Shown piece by piece: positions 22,431-33,314 of a stretch of DNA of 64,000 nucleotides (positions within the stretch are counted from its first letter, which is position 1; the number at the start of each line of letters is the position of its first letter). The notes below the pieces were generated by a model that had not been told where the DNA came from, ran no database searches, and saw nothing but the letters and a program-made list of their open reading frames with translations. Position numbers and translations under genes: made by a program. The stretch comes from Isoetes taiwanensis (lineage: Eukaryota; Streptophyta; Lycopodiopsida; Isoetales; Isoetaceae): positions 3,110,706 through 3,174,705 of the forward strand of contig JAJEKV010000085.1 in NCBI GenBank assembly GCA_021234155.1. Direction: 5' to 3'.

Positions 22431-24167
22431 TTATTGAAGTTTCTTCCTGATCTTGTCGACAATAGGGCTCCAGAGAGTTTTGATGTTAATATCCAAGCCT
22501 AAAGGCATACCTAGCAACTTAGTAGCTTGATTAGCAGCAACACGTTTAATCCCAGAAATATTTGATTGATTAGAGGCACCAATAATTACAGATTTTTGAG
22601 TATTCAAATGAATACCAGAGGCCTGACTGAAATTTTGAATGATTCTCAGGAAAAACTCAATGTTTCTATCATCATTCTGCAAGAATGAGAAGGAGTCATC
22701 TGCATATTGTAACAGAGTCAGCTGATTCTGAGAGTTTGGCATGACAAGACCCTTTATATTTCCCATATTTTGATGATGCAAAATAGCCCTTGTTAATTGA
22801 TCAGCAGCAACAATAAAGACAGAAGGTGCTAAAGGGCAACCTTGTCTGACGCCTTTTTGGAGGGGGAAGAATTTACTTGGGGAACCATTGATCAAAATAG
22901 AAGATTGAGCACGAGAGTTCAACCCTATAATAAGCTGGATCAACTTTTCAGGGAAGCCAATTTTTCTCAAGGCAAGCTCCAAGAAATCCCATCTGATGGA
23001 ATCAAAAGCCTTAGAAAAATCTAGCTTTAAAAGAATGCAATTTTGATTAGAATGTTTGGCCCACTGCAATCCTTCTATAGCAGCAATGTAATTGTCAAGG
23101 ATGTATCTGTTTGGCAAGAAGGCTGACTGATTCAAAGAGATAGTATTCTGAAGATAGCCATTAATTCGATTAGCAATAATTTTAGCACAGACCTTATATG
23201 AGGTATTAGTGAGGGAGATAGGTCTCCAGTCACTGAATTTTTCTGGATTATCTGTCTTTGGCACAAGGGTAACCAAGCCTGAAGCTATGGCAGGATGCAG
23301 ATGATTAGTCAACCAGAAACCCTGGATCATATGAATGAAATCATGTTTAATGACATCCCAAAAATGGATATAGAACTCTGGGGGCAGGCCATCAGGACCA
23401 GGACTTTTCCCTTTAGCAAGATGCAAAAGGGTGGATTTAATCTCATTCTCATTAGAAAGATCAATAATATTATCAGAGATTGGATTAATGTCATACTCAG
23501 GGAGAGCATTTAAGAGATCAATAAATTCTTTGGCCTGAGGGGTCTGCCAGGAAATATTTCCATCATTAGAAAAAATTCCAGCATATTTAGAATAGAAGAA
23601 CTCACTTATATCTTTAGCATCTACCAGAGAGACATCATTATCATCTTTGACAGCTAGAATTTGATTCTCATAGACTCTATTTTTGGCCACTCTGAAGAAA
23701 AATTTCGAGTTATTGCTATCCATATTTGAAAGATATTTTATTTTGCATTTGACAGCTGCACCTTTTGCCTCATACTCTTCCATAGCCTTAATTGCTTGCT
23801 CAATATTAGATTCTTGCAGATGAAGATCTCTGTTATAAGGGTCTTTTTGGATCTGGAGCCTAATGTTCCTCATACTGAGCAGACATCTTTTCTTTTCCTC
23901 TCTTCTTATATTGAAATTATTCTTAGACCATTGCTTGATCCAAGTTTTGGAGGCCTTCACATTAGAATAGAAATCTCTCATAGAATGGAAAGGATTAACT
24001 CTTGGAAGATTTGAGTAGAAAGCTTTAAATTGCTCACAGAAATTGTCATTATTTAGCAGACTACAGTTGAACTTATAAGGAACAGTTAGATCCTTTTTTG
24101 TTGCTAAGTAAATGCTTGGTCTCGAGAAATTGAGGCTGATGGTCTGAAATAGAAGTGGCCTCATCAC
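22431..24167 (-). pseudogene. LINE ORF2 reverse transcriptase
   Basis: An open frame of 578 codons covers the linker (NMDSNNSKFFFRVAKNR) and most RT motifs: KGKSPGPDGLPPEFY, LVPKTDNPEKFSDWRPISL, ANRINGYL, LKLDFSKAFDSIRW, LQKGVRQGCPLAPSVFI, the catalytic LLQYADD and LLGMPLG. The order and spelling are those of plant L1-like LINEs. This long frame is unusually well preserved for such a broken element. It ends shortly after the 'KIRKKLQ' thumb at a premature stop; the insertion at 20.7-22.4 kb begins next to it. Confidence 0.93.
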
Positions 24168-24818
24168 TGTAAACTACACAGCTATCCCAAAAAGGATTAT
24201 CAGAATTATTGATGTAAAATCTGTCAAGAGCACAGAAGACACGTTTGGCACCTTCTTGTTTATTTGACCAGGTGTATTTGGCTATGGCAGAGGGAATATA
24301 AGTGAAGAGAAAGTTATCTATGAAATCATCCCAATTGATCCTCTCAGCTCTAGTCATATTTATATCATTTCCAAGCTTAAGGTCAGTGGTAGGGGTATTA
24401 TTAAAATCTCCTCCAATAATCCAAGAAATGTAATTTTGGTTTTCAAGCCAGTTGCCAATCTTAGGCCAAAAGTGTTCTCTTTCCTTAGAGGAGGTCGATA
24501 AACATTGATAACTCCAAAGGTGAGGTCATTATTTCTGAATATCACAGCCTGCCAGTTCTTCTCTGGACTGTTATATATTAGAGAATGGGAGATATTTTTT
24601 CAAATGATACATATGCCACCAGCAGTACCAGTAGCTTCTATCCAACAAGATGAATAACCTGGTGCAATCCAGTTGGCCAAATTTGAGCACTCAAAGTTTG
24701 GGAGCTTTAATTCTTGAAGCAAGATAATATCAGCATTATATTCTCTTAACTGAGCAATAACTCTTCTTCTTTTCAAGGGTCCTTTTATCCCCCTTAAATT
24801 CCATGAAAGGATCTTCAT
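24073..24818 (-). pseudogene. LINE ORF2 endonuclease domain
   Basis: The first frame begins MKILSWNLRGIKGPLKRRRV and has IILLQELKLP, the EEP endonuclease start with the metal-binding Glu. Later frames (24545-24360, 24357-24073) contain INVYRPP, AERINWDDFIDNFLF and the catalytic SDHQP. The domain nicks target DNA to prime reverse transcription. It needs at least two frameshifts to read through. Confidence 0.85.
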
Positions 24819-24850
24819 TGAATAGGGAAAGGAGAATAAGAGAAGGAAGA

Positions 24851-25440
24851 TTAATGGGAGCTGTTTTTTCTGCTTCTAGTATTTTTCTTTGATTGGAGCC
24901 TGGTGTTTAAGGCAGGAGAGGCATAACTCCTTGAATTCTTCTTGCTAGATTTGCCTATAGTAGCAGAGCTCTTTTTTAGCTCATCAGTAGAAGAAGGATT
25001 AGAGAGAAATTTATCATCCTCACATAAATGAGCAGAAGAATTATTTTCCTTATCAGGGAATTCAGGATCAAAGTCATTCTCATGAGAGCAGGCCCAAAAT
25101 TTGGAAATACAGCAAGCCTTGTTTGACTCAACCAAGCTATCATTATTCTTACGATTAGGAGTCAAAGTAATTAAATCTTCATTATTAGGTTTATTGAAAT
25201 TAATATCATCAATAATGGAAAGAACTTGCCTGATAGGGGGAGATCCACATAATCCTGTATTCTTGTTTTGTGCTGATGTTTCTTCTCCAACTGTATCTTT
25301 AAAAGTCTCCAAACTTGCTATGTTACCATCCACTGATTGTGATTGCAGTACCACTTCCACATTCTGACAAGCTCTATTTTCTTGTTTGTCTAACTGTGCA
25401 TCAGTGATGACTTTATCATCCTCTAGCTGCTTCTAAACTG
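24851..25440 (-). pseudogene. LINE ORF1, C-terminal part
   Basis: A polar, Ser/Lys/Asn-rich tail starts at QLEDDKVITDAQL just inside the 25.43 kb insertion edge and ends with repeated KK/RSRK groups (KSSKKNSRSYASPAL). It ends about 30 bases before the ORF2 start. Such basic tails are usual in ORF1 proteins. Confidence 0.6.
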
Positions 25441-26390
25441 AAATGGTGGTGATTGTTTCCTATTTTTCCAACATTTTTATAGAAACGAATTTAGTAGAAT
25501 TGGATGTTTTACTATAAAATTGAGGTTTTTACTGTAAAATGTCCATTAATTTGGCGAATTTACTATAATTAAGATGCAATATTATCAAATTTTGGCGATT
25601 TTATGAAGTTCTTTAGCGTACGCATCTTAATCCTAGTAAACCATGGAATCCAGATTTTAAAAAATGGTAAAATATAGCAACTTTACGAAGTTTCACACCT
25701 TAAAGTCATCACTGCTGTGCATTCTGATCCACATTGAATTCCACATGTAACTCTTGCAATTGGATAGGCTTCTCATTCATCTCAGCAGATTTTCTACAAT
25801 GGTGGATAGTGGGTAGCCGCACACATGCGAACTACCCACAAAAAATAAAGGGAAAATCCAATTATATCATTTGGACCCCAACAAAATACAATGCTAATAG
25901 AGATTGGGCTAGTGTACCTGCCGAAAGCTTATCACCGGGATTAAAAAACCCCGCCCTTTCGGGTTTTCGAGGAAAAACCCTAATGATAAACCTTCGGCAA
26001 GGGGCTTGGACAAACGTAAGGCATAAAAATCGCTCCCAAAACCCACGAATGGAAAAGTCGAAACAGATGCCGCTCGCTAACCTGTACCTGCACAACACCA
26101 ACAAAACAACAAGACAAAACAAACCTCCCAGAGTGGAGGGGCTGATTACGCGCGTGCCACGCGATAAAAATACAAAAACAAAGAAGGGGGGGAGGGTGGG
26201 TTCAAAGAGAATAAGATACTGCTGAGAGAGAAGAGGAAGCGCCGATGAGATGTTGATGCAGAACCGCGCCTAAAATAACGAACTCCCAACCAGAATGGGC
26301 ATGCGCCGCCCGCATGCATGCAAAACATGCATGCTCGTCCCATTCTAGAATGGCGATCCGATGTCTCGGATCGATGGGATTGCTTAGCAA
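25430..26390. mobile_element. About 0.96 kb insertion in LINE ORF1
   Basis: ORF1 is interrupted between VDQTVAKQ and QLEDDKVITD. AAGCA stands at both edges (26385-26395 and 25426-25434) as a possible 5-bp target duplication. The right part is full of palindromes: CCCATTCTAGAATGG, GATCCGA-tgtc-TCGGATC and GCATGCATG-caaaa-CATGCATGC (26305-26380). The left half is AT-rich. No coding sequence. It contains the fold-back at 25917-26002. Confidence 0.5.
25917..26002 (-). repeat. Fold-back element, copy A
   Basis: Arms cctgccgaaagcttatca (25917) and tgataaaccttcggcaagg (25984) pair with few mismatches around a core containing ttaaaaaaccccgcccttt and cgggttttcgaggaaaaacc. The same core with different arms occurs in the opposite orientation at 41802-41871. 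Confidence 0.65.
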
Positions 26391-26399
26391 CAGTCTGAT

Positions 26400-28038
26400 C
26401 AACATTGATCAATTGGTTTGGAATCAGAGAGAGATGATTATTTAGAGGGTCCATTGGGTCAGATAGGTCAATGAGATCACCATGGTGTGTATGGGAGTCA
26501 TAATTGTAGGTATTGAGTTCAGGATTTAGAGGTGTAGTAATAGGGTTCTCGGATATTAGGCATGGGGTAGAGACAACAGGGCTGCATATTTGATTGGTTT
26601 GTGAAGGAATGGTGTCAGGCACAATTGATGGCTCAAGAGAATCTGCACAAAACTCATTAGCAAGATCAGCAAGAACTTGAAATTTATTTTGGCAATTATT
26701 CCAGTATTTGTAGCACTGGTGTCATTTGCAATGCCTACATCATGATTATGTTGATGTAGAGAATCTTCAGAAGGTTTATGCATATCCATAGGATGAGAGG
26801 ATTCTCCATTGTCATGTTGTTGGTGTTCCTCACCTTTCATGTTTGCAGAAATTGTGCTCTCTGTGCCAGCAGAGTTATCCTTATTCTCCATAATTAATAA
26901 TTCTTCATACCCTGAATTGTCAGCTGCACTGGTTTTGTTGACTGCAATATTCCTGTTTGTATTAGTTGCAATAGCCTTTGAATTGTTTATAATGATTCTG
27001 TCTTCTGAATATATTTTAAAGGCTTTGTCTGCTTGTCCTTTAGATTTGCCACCTGTGATTGAATGTTGATCTTTAATTGATGTGCAACAGCTTTTCTAAA
27101 AGATATAGCTTTTTTAGAATTATCCATTATATCTTGCAAAATGTTTGCAAGATTGATCTGACCCTGTTCTTGATGAAGCTGATTTCCTTGCATATGTTCT
27201 TTGCCCTTCAAACTTTGCCTGATTTGACTGTCAACACCATTATTTGGCAAATTTTCCCCTCGAGCAAGCATCTGCTTGTTTGTCAAATAAGGATCATATT
27301 TGTTGTTAATAAATTCCAACCCTTTGTTTATGACCTTAACTGAATTATCTCTGACAGTCAAATTAACATTTCGAAGGCATGAGTTGACAGAATGCTTGAA
27401 TTCTAGGTTGGATTGAGCTTGTTTAGATTCTCTTTTTTTTTGTATCCTTTTCTTACTTCCATTTACTCTTTTCCACAGAGGAGCAGTTGTCTTAGCATGA
27501 CCATTTGCTGCATTATAATGTTGTTCCCTCGAAATGAGATGTCTATCATCCAATTTGTACTGTGCCTGTCTTATATTAGACCTTTGAAAGTTGGATTGCT
27601 GATTAAGATCCACTTTAGGAGATATCCTGGAGTCCATTGCTGTAACTTCACTATCATATGCATTTTGCAGACCAGTTTTGGCATTTTTCTGGCAGATAGT
27701 ACCAGAGAAATGTCTACAATTGCATTCATGACAATAAATTGGTAAACCTACCCAACTTAGTTGAACTTTAATTAGATTGCCATAAAATCAAGGATAGGCA
27801 TAGATGTTGGAATAGGTTTGGAGATATTTAACTGAACATAGCATTTGGGAGGTTTATAGGGGCAATATTCTGTGCAAATGTATTTTCCAAAGGAATTAAA
27901 GATTGCAGAAAAGCACTCTTCATCCCAATAAATTGGGCTAAGATCTGTCATGGAAACTGAGGCAATGAAATATTTATCATATTCAGCAATAGGAAGATTA
28001 GGATACCATTTGAGAAAAGATAGTTGAAAGGTATCAAA
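26400..28038 (-). pseudogene. LINE ORF1, central part with zinc knuckle
   Basis: The frame resumes as FDTFQLSFLKWYPNLPIAEY and reads KPPKCYVQLNISKPIPTSMP. Near 27690-27735 it has the knuckle CHECNCRHFSGTIC. This order (about 80 residues, 'yvqlniskpiP', knuckle) is that of plant L1 ORF1 proteins. One in-frame stop lies before the knuckle. The polar linker continues in 27637-26987 and 26891-26400, up to DQTVAKQ, where another insertion breaks it. Confidence 0.75.
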
Positions 28039-28046
28039 GGTCGATC
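28039..28046. repeat. Target-site duplication, left
   Basis: GGTCGATC, identical to 35007-35014 on the other side of the transposon. Confidence 0.88.
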
Positions 28047-28061
28047 CCCGGGGGCTTCACC
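28047..28061 (+). repeat. Left terminal inverted repeat
   Basis: CCCGGGGGCTTCACC, the reverse complement of the right end except for one base. It is followed by cctttatatagag. Confidence 0.88.
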
Positions 28062-28179
28062 CCTTTATATAGAGCATATGGCATGTGCGTGCAAGGGGTC
28101 GACAGAAACCCCCCTGTATACGGCTTTTTGGGGCGAAACCCCCCAACCATACGTACATATGAATTTTAATTTTTGGCCC

Positions 28180-28670
28180 CTTATCCGTACATGTACTCCA
28201 GTCCCAACTAGCAATCCATATACCCTTTCCCATACATATACTGGAATGTTGGCCGATGTTTATCATACATATACTGGAATGTTGGCCAATGTTTATAAAC
28301 CATTAGCCAATGTTGGGCAATGGTTTATAATTTTGAAATGTTGGCCACGGTTGGCCAATGGTTTATAATGTTGGCATATGGGATGTTGAAATGTTGTCCT
28401 AACCCCTATGGTAGTTATGGTGCTAACCCTTATGGCAACACTTATGGCCAAACATCATAACCTTTGTCACCTCAAAAGGTTAACATTAACATCATAACCT
28501 ATGTCACCTCAAATGGGACGTTGCCATCATAACCTTTATTATGATAATCATAACCTTTAACATGATAATCTATAACCTTTAAAATAAAATCATAACTTTT
28601 AACATGATAATCTATTGGCATACATGATAATCTATTGGCATCATAATCTATGGCATATTGGCATCAAATT
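28180..28670. repeat. Subterminal short repeats at the left end
   Basis: Short motifs recur many times: catacatatactggaatgtt (28228, 28264), TTGGCCAATG-type words, cataacctt(t)a and catgataatctattggc. DNA transposons often have arrays of transposase-binding words inside their ends. Non-coding. Confidence 0.6.
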
Positions 28671-28791
28671 TGCATATTCCGGTTTGGCTTTATAAGTAGT
28701 GGCCGTCGTTTCACAGGAGCACCATCACCCATCCATTTTCCCGGATCCTATTCCTTCCCAAAGTTCTTTCCTTCCTTCCCCTCGATTTGGA

Positions 28792-28989
28792 ATGGCTCGG
28801 ATCAAGGTGACTGCCCGAAGGCAGCCTGCAGAATCATCCTCTTCCAGCCATCCAGGCATGGAGATGATGTTCGTGGCCACATTTACTTGTTTGGAGGTGA
28901 ACCGATTGAAGGAGCAAGGGGCAAATGTATCCGCGCGGTGTAAGCGGCTTGATCGGGTTTGTCCGCATGAGGCACGTCTTCTGAGATGA
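28792..28989 (+). other. Small divergent frame, possible captured first exon
   Basis: The 65-codon frame begins MARIKVTARRQPAESSSSS. A TATA-like tttataagt stands about 100 bp upstream (28689) and a pyrimidine-rich leader precedes the ATG. The first residues recall histone H3 or CENH3 tails (MART K.TAR), but the remainder does not continue as H3. It may be a captured first exon with its promoter, a second element gene, or chance. Confidence 0.2.
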
Positions 28990-29109
28990 ACATTGAGGCA
29001 ATCGGCATTTACCTTAGAGTGCACCTTCAGATGCCCCTCCGGGCTATATCACGCATGGGATGCAAGGATAGTCGGCTTTATAATCTAACACTCTAATCTG
29101 TTTTTCATG

Positions 29110-29580
29110 TTTACGTAAAAACGGTGCAAAGGCATGCATGAGTTTTTTTGTAAAAAGGTCTTCAATGTACTCTAATATGGTATCTACTGGTATTACGAGG
29201 GGTAAAAACGTGCAAGGCTTACGCATGCACGAGATTTTTTGTAAACCAAATCTTCAATATAATATAATATATTATCTTTTTTCTCAGAACTGTATTTGCA
29301 TTTGTCCGATTCGCCATAATGAAACAAGGAACTGGAAACTGAAACATTGGTTCTATTTACTTCAAATATGAAACGGAACTGAAAATATGAAGCACAAACT
29401 TCCAAAATATGAACTTCCAAACGCTACTTAAGAACTTCCAAACGATACCTAAAAGTCGCTTTTATGTAATGTATGTAACTGTTTTTGTATTTTTCAGAAA
29501 ACCGGTGACAAAACGTGCAAGTTTCTGCATGCACAAGTTTCTGCATGCACAAGTTTTTTTTGTAGAAAAAGTCCAAAATT
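29110..29580. repeat. Three dispersed copies of a GCATGCA-centred repeat
   Basis: The pattern 'aaaac-gtgcaag..t..gcatgcac.agtttttttgta' occurs at about 29116, 29202 and 29508. The last copy has its centre (tttctgcatgcacaag) doubled. Each is followed by a diverged 'tcttcaat.ta' segment in the first two. They lie between the transposase stop codon and the left end. Confidence 0.6.
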
Positions 29581-29918
29581 TGAAGCACATCTTGCACTTG
29601 CCTCCTCAAAGAGATTCAGACCAAACAGAAACTATTGCAGGTCTGTTGGTGGCGACTTAAAACTTCCAAACTCTACATAAACTGCAAGTGAGACACAACA
29701 ATATTAAGTATTACAGAATAGACATTCAAAACATTCTTTCTACATCTATATCTTTCTGGCTTGTGCAATCCAAAAGAATTAGGGAGACTATACGACCTTC
29801 AATGACCTCTAACTATACATCTTCAATACATCTTCTGCTTCCCTTTCCCAACACCTGGAAAAATCAAAGACCACTAAATATATAATCATTGCAAAACAAC
29901 CTGCAATTGTGAGCAGAT

Positions 29919-31251
29919 TTAAGATACAAGTTTACAGTAACCTTTAGATTGCTCGGCAACAAATTTCTCAAATTGCAATCTATCATGCTCATGAAGTAGA
30001 TATATTCCAGATTCTGGCTTGTAAGTTAGACAAGCCAAAGCTATGACAGAATCTAATGATATTGCTATGATGTCTGACAAGTCAAATGTGTACCAACATT
30101 TTTTTCTAGACTTATGCTCGTTATACCATGCCAAGTTCAGTTCTACCAAATAGGATGGTCTGGAACTTAGATCAATTGCTTCCCTACTTTCCTTCCAGCC
30201 CTTACCAACTTTCCTTCGAATACTCATAATCCTTCCCAAATACCAAGTTCTCTTTAAGAATTTCTGCCTAACACTAACCTGACCTGCCTTCTGTTGCTCA
30301 GTTTCTACCTCAAAGAACACTGCACAATCAGAGCCAATGCCAAGAGAAGTGGCTGCATTGATCTGCTTGTTCTTTTCGTCCAATACAATATGAGTCTTAA
30401 CTTTGGTCAATCTATCCTTCGAGAGCCAAGGATTCCCATTAAGTTGACTGACTAAAGTGGCCTTGTAGACTTCTTTATTGTCTACCTTCACAAGTCTTTC
30501 AACTTTCATTTGGTTTGGGTGCTCTGCCTCATCCACCATGGCATCAAGTGTATGTCTTAACTCCATCACTGCTGCTATCTCCTCAATGTTTTTTGCAGCC
30601 AAGCCTTCAGCACCCTCATTTTCCTTCTCCACTTCAACTCGATCAGACTCATCTTCAAACTCGGTTGTATCTAATTGCTGGAGGTAGTTCTTGTTAAAAT
30701 AGTCTTCGTGCTTCCAAGGACAATTCCACCATGTGTCAGCTCCTGTCTCTTCACAACAAATGCCAACTCTCAAACACATCCCCTGTGCTTCTTTCATCCC
30801 TTCCTTTAAAGCATGCACAATTTTATCTACATTGTCTACCATGCTGTAATTTCCTAGATCACAACTGATTTCCTTACCATCAAGTCCAACCTTCTTTTCT
30901 AAAACCTGCCATATGTTTTCCTGCTTCAAATGGGTAGCAGGGAACAACAATTTCCCAAGAGCCTGGAACTCTGCCACTCTATTCAAAGCACTTGCTGTTT
31001 CAAGCAAGTCTGCACCTGTATATGACCTTTCATTTTGGACCATGCCGCCCACTTTACTAAAAAAAATTTCACAGGCATCTGAACCCGTGCAACTCAAGGG
31101 AAGAGAAATGTCATTGCATTTTTCACTGAAATAACTTATCAACATCACAGCAAAATGACATGATAACTGTATGTCCAGAAAAGTCTCATGGCTTATAAAG
31201 TTCATCTTCAAAGTGTGTGTTGGATGCCTAATTATCCACAGCCTCCAAAAC
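29919..31251 (-). CDS. Transposase exon 4 (catalytic Glu region and C-terminal domain)
   Basis: A short intron (31252-31337, aaaag acceptor) joins FFFR to FWRLWIIRHPTHTL, keeping phase. LPLSCTGSDACEIFFSKVGG near 31080 resembles the 'SQ..E.fF...R..gG' block that carries the third catalytic residue of P/THAP9-like transposases. ERSYTGADLLETASALNRV follows. The last 330 residues include an acidic linker and a segment RTWYLGRIMSIRRKVGKGW of possible chromatin-reader type, unrecognised. The frame is intact to its stop at 29919. Confidence 0.75.
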
Positions 31252-31337
31252 CTTTTAGATTGCAACAAACCAAACAAAAATCTTAGCAATAAGCCAATGA
31301 GACCACAATAAGCAACATGACCACAATGAGCAATTAC

Positions 31338-33107
31338 CTGAAGAAGAATGAGACTGTAGATGCTGCCTTGACACGAGACCATAGGCCCATATGGGGTGAT
31401 AGGAATATGTCAATATATAAGGCCACAATTGAACAGTAGGTTTCAGTTCCAAGAGTCCGCATTGGAGGAGAATTAGATGGATCTTGTAGTTTATGTAGAC
31501 AAGCTTGAACCTTCCGTGAAGCAATCCGTTGGGCTGCCCTCCAATTTTGTCTATCCTTCCTTTCTACATCTCCAATTTGAAGACCATGTTCTCCTTGGAA
31601 AGCATGGAAGACGTGCCAAATGTCATTCAGTGTGGCGAGATCTTCACCTAAATAGAGTCTCTTAGCTGCGTTATCAAGTGGGTTGATTAACTTCTTCCCA
31701 TTGTGTATGAAATCCTGATCATGCAAGCCTAGAATGCTGCCACCTTTCCTCTTTGCTGCAGTAAACACCCAACCTTCCCACGGAATCCCATATCTTGTTC
31801 CTGCATCCTTCACACTTGTATAATCTTCCAGCATGCAACACCGTCTACGTGCATCTCCATCCGAGCTATGGCCAACTAATGGCCCCAAAACTTTCCTCAA
31901 ATGCAAGTCCCAAAAAACTTGTATTGTTTCCCATTGAGCTCTCACTGCTCTACTATCAAACTTGTTGCATGTTAGTTGTATGGCCAAGACAAGCTTAGGA
32001 AGACGTGCATGCAATGGATTTATAATGAAAACACGAGCATAGTGTGCTATAACATTCTTTTCAAAAGCATCTACTATCTTCTTATAACCTGCCTTACCAG
32101 TTCCAACCTGCACAATGAAACTTGGTTCACATGCATGGTTCTCCAAAATGCCACAAAAACCTACCAAACAGTCGTCCTTTGCATTCCAGTATACAGACCT
32201 CTTTATGACTGTTTCTTCTGCAACAAGAGTGGGAATACATCCAGCTTTTAAGCCAAGATCTGCCATATGCTTGGCATATACCTTTGCTAAATGAATAAAT
32301 GTTACTTCTACTATACCAACCCTGTAAGTAAAATTTTTTCGAGTGGACCGCATTGTGGTTGATAAACTAGGACCACAGAAGTTCATGGTTAAGAAATTAT
32401 GCATCCTCTTTCCACCCCAAATTCTAACGGTCTCAAACAATTCTTTAGTGGTCTGATTATAACGTTTCTTGTGTCCCGGCCTCAAAATATTCTGAGCAAT
32501 GTCAATAAGGAAGTTCCATAAGGCTGCTTTACCATCAAACTTTCCTTGTGAGTGAGCCTCCCTTATGTCATTGCAAAACTTCCTCACATCTTTTCTATTC
32601 ATCGACTCACTCAAACTTTCTCGTAAGGTTCTAACCTTCACAGACAAAGCCACATTTCTTTTCTTTGAGAAAGTCAACTCCTTCTTCAAGAATCTATTTT
32701 CAAGCCTGCTGTCCTTAGCCATGTTAATTGCTCTGTATATGTAAGAAAGTTTGCCCTTGTACATGTCTTTGTATCACGCTGACCTCTCTCTAATGTTTTT
32801 CCATTTTGTCTGTATACTCTCATACGAAAGTCCCTCTCTTTGGGAATTGATGCACAATATGAACATTGGAATTTTGGAAACCTTTTACCATCTATATTGA
32901 CTCTACAATAGCTCACATGCCTAAATGCTCCATCAACCTCAACTACCTCATCACCAATCTGAAACTTTGCTTTGAGCTTTGGTTCAGAGTACCAACAATA
33001 ACCAGCTCTGGAATCGTCTAGATAAGGCCTCAAATCCCTCTTCTTTGTACCATACCTATACTCTAATTGCCAAAAACCCCAACAAAGGGAAGCCAAATAC
33101 TCACTTC
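31338..33107 (-). CDS. Transposase exon 3 (coiled coil and RNase H-like core), frameshifted
   Basis: After an aacag acceptor the frame reads GSEYLASLCWGFWQLEYRYG, then a C..C segment, FQCSYCASIPKERDF. Near 32710 a frameshift leads into MAKDSRLENRFLKKELTF and a Leu/Lys heptad region likely to dimerise. The core follows: IPTLVAEETVIKRSVYWNAK (near 32220; where P/THAP9-type proteins have 'DE', this has EE), LVGHSSDGDARRR (near 31855, likely second acidic residue), and LHDQDFIHNGKKLINPL (near 31710), which fits the D..H..K...N signature of the P and related superfamilies. It ends SRVKAASTVSFFF at a GT donor (31337). Transposase cuts and joins element ends. Confidence 0.75.
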
Positions 33108-33206
33108 CTGTTTTTTTATGACGAAAATGAAACAAATAGGAAGAAAAGCATCATACCTCCAGCATTTATGGATAAAAGAGATATTGAAGAGGTGCGAAAA
33201 ACTTAC

Positions 33207-33251
33207 TTGAAGAACTAGCTTGTGACTCAACATTTACAATGCTTGAAGGAG
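33207..33251 (-). CDS. Possible transposase exon 2 (45 bp)
   Basis: A cag acceptor (33252-33254) and a gtaagt donor (from 33206) bracket a short open stretch reading SSIVNVESQASSS. It lies between two long coding exons on the same strand. Its length is a multiple of three, so it could be skipped. Confidence 0.4.
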
Positions 33252-33314
33252 CTGCATGAAATAACAAAAATGTTAGCCATTAAGATTTTGTTGTCAATAA
33301 CATTTAAGCACTAC

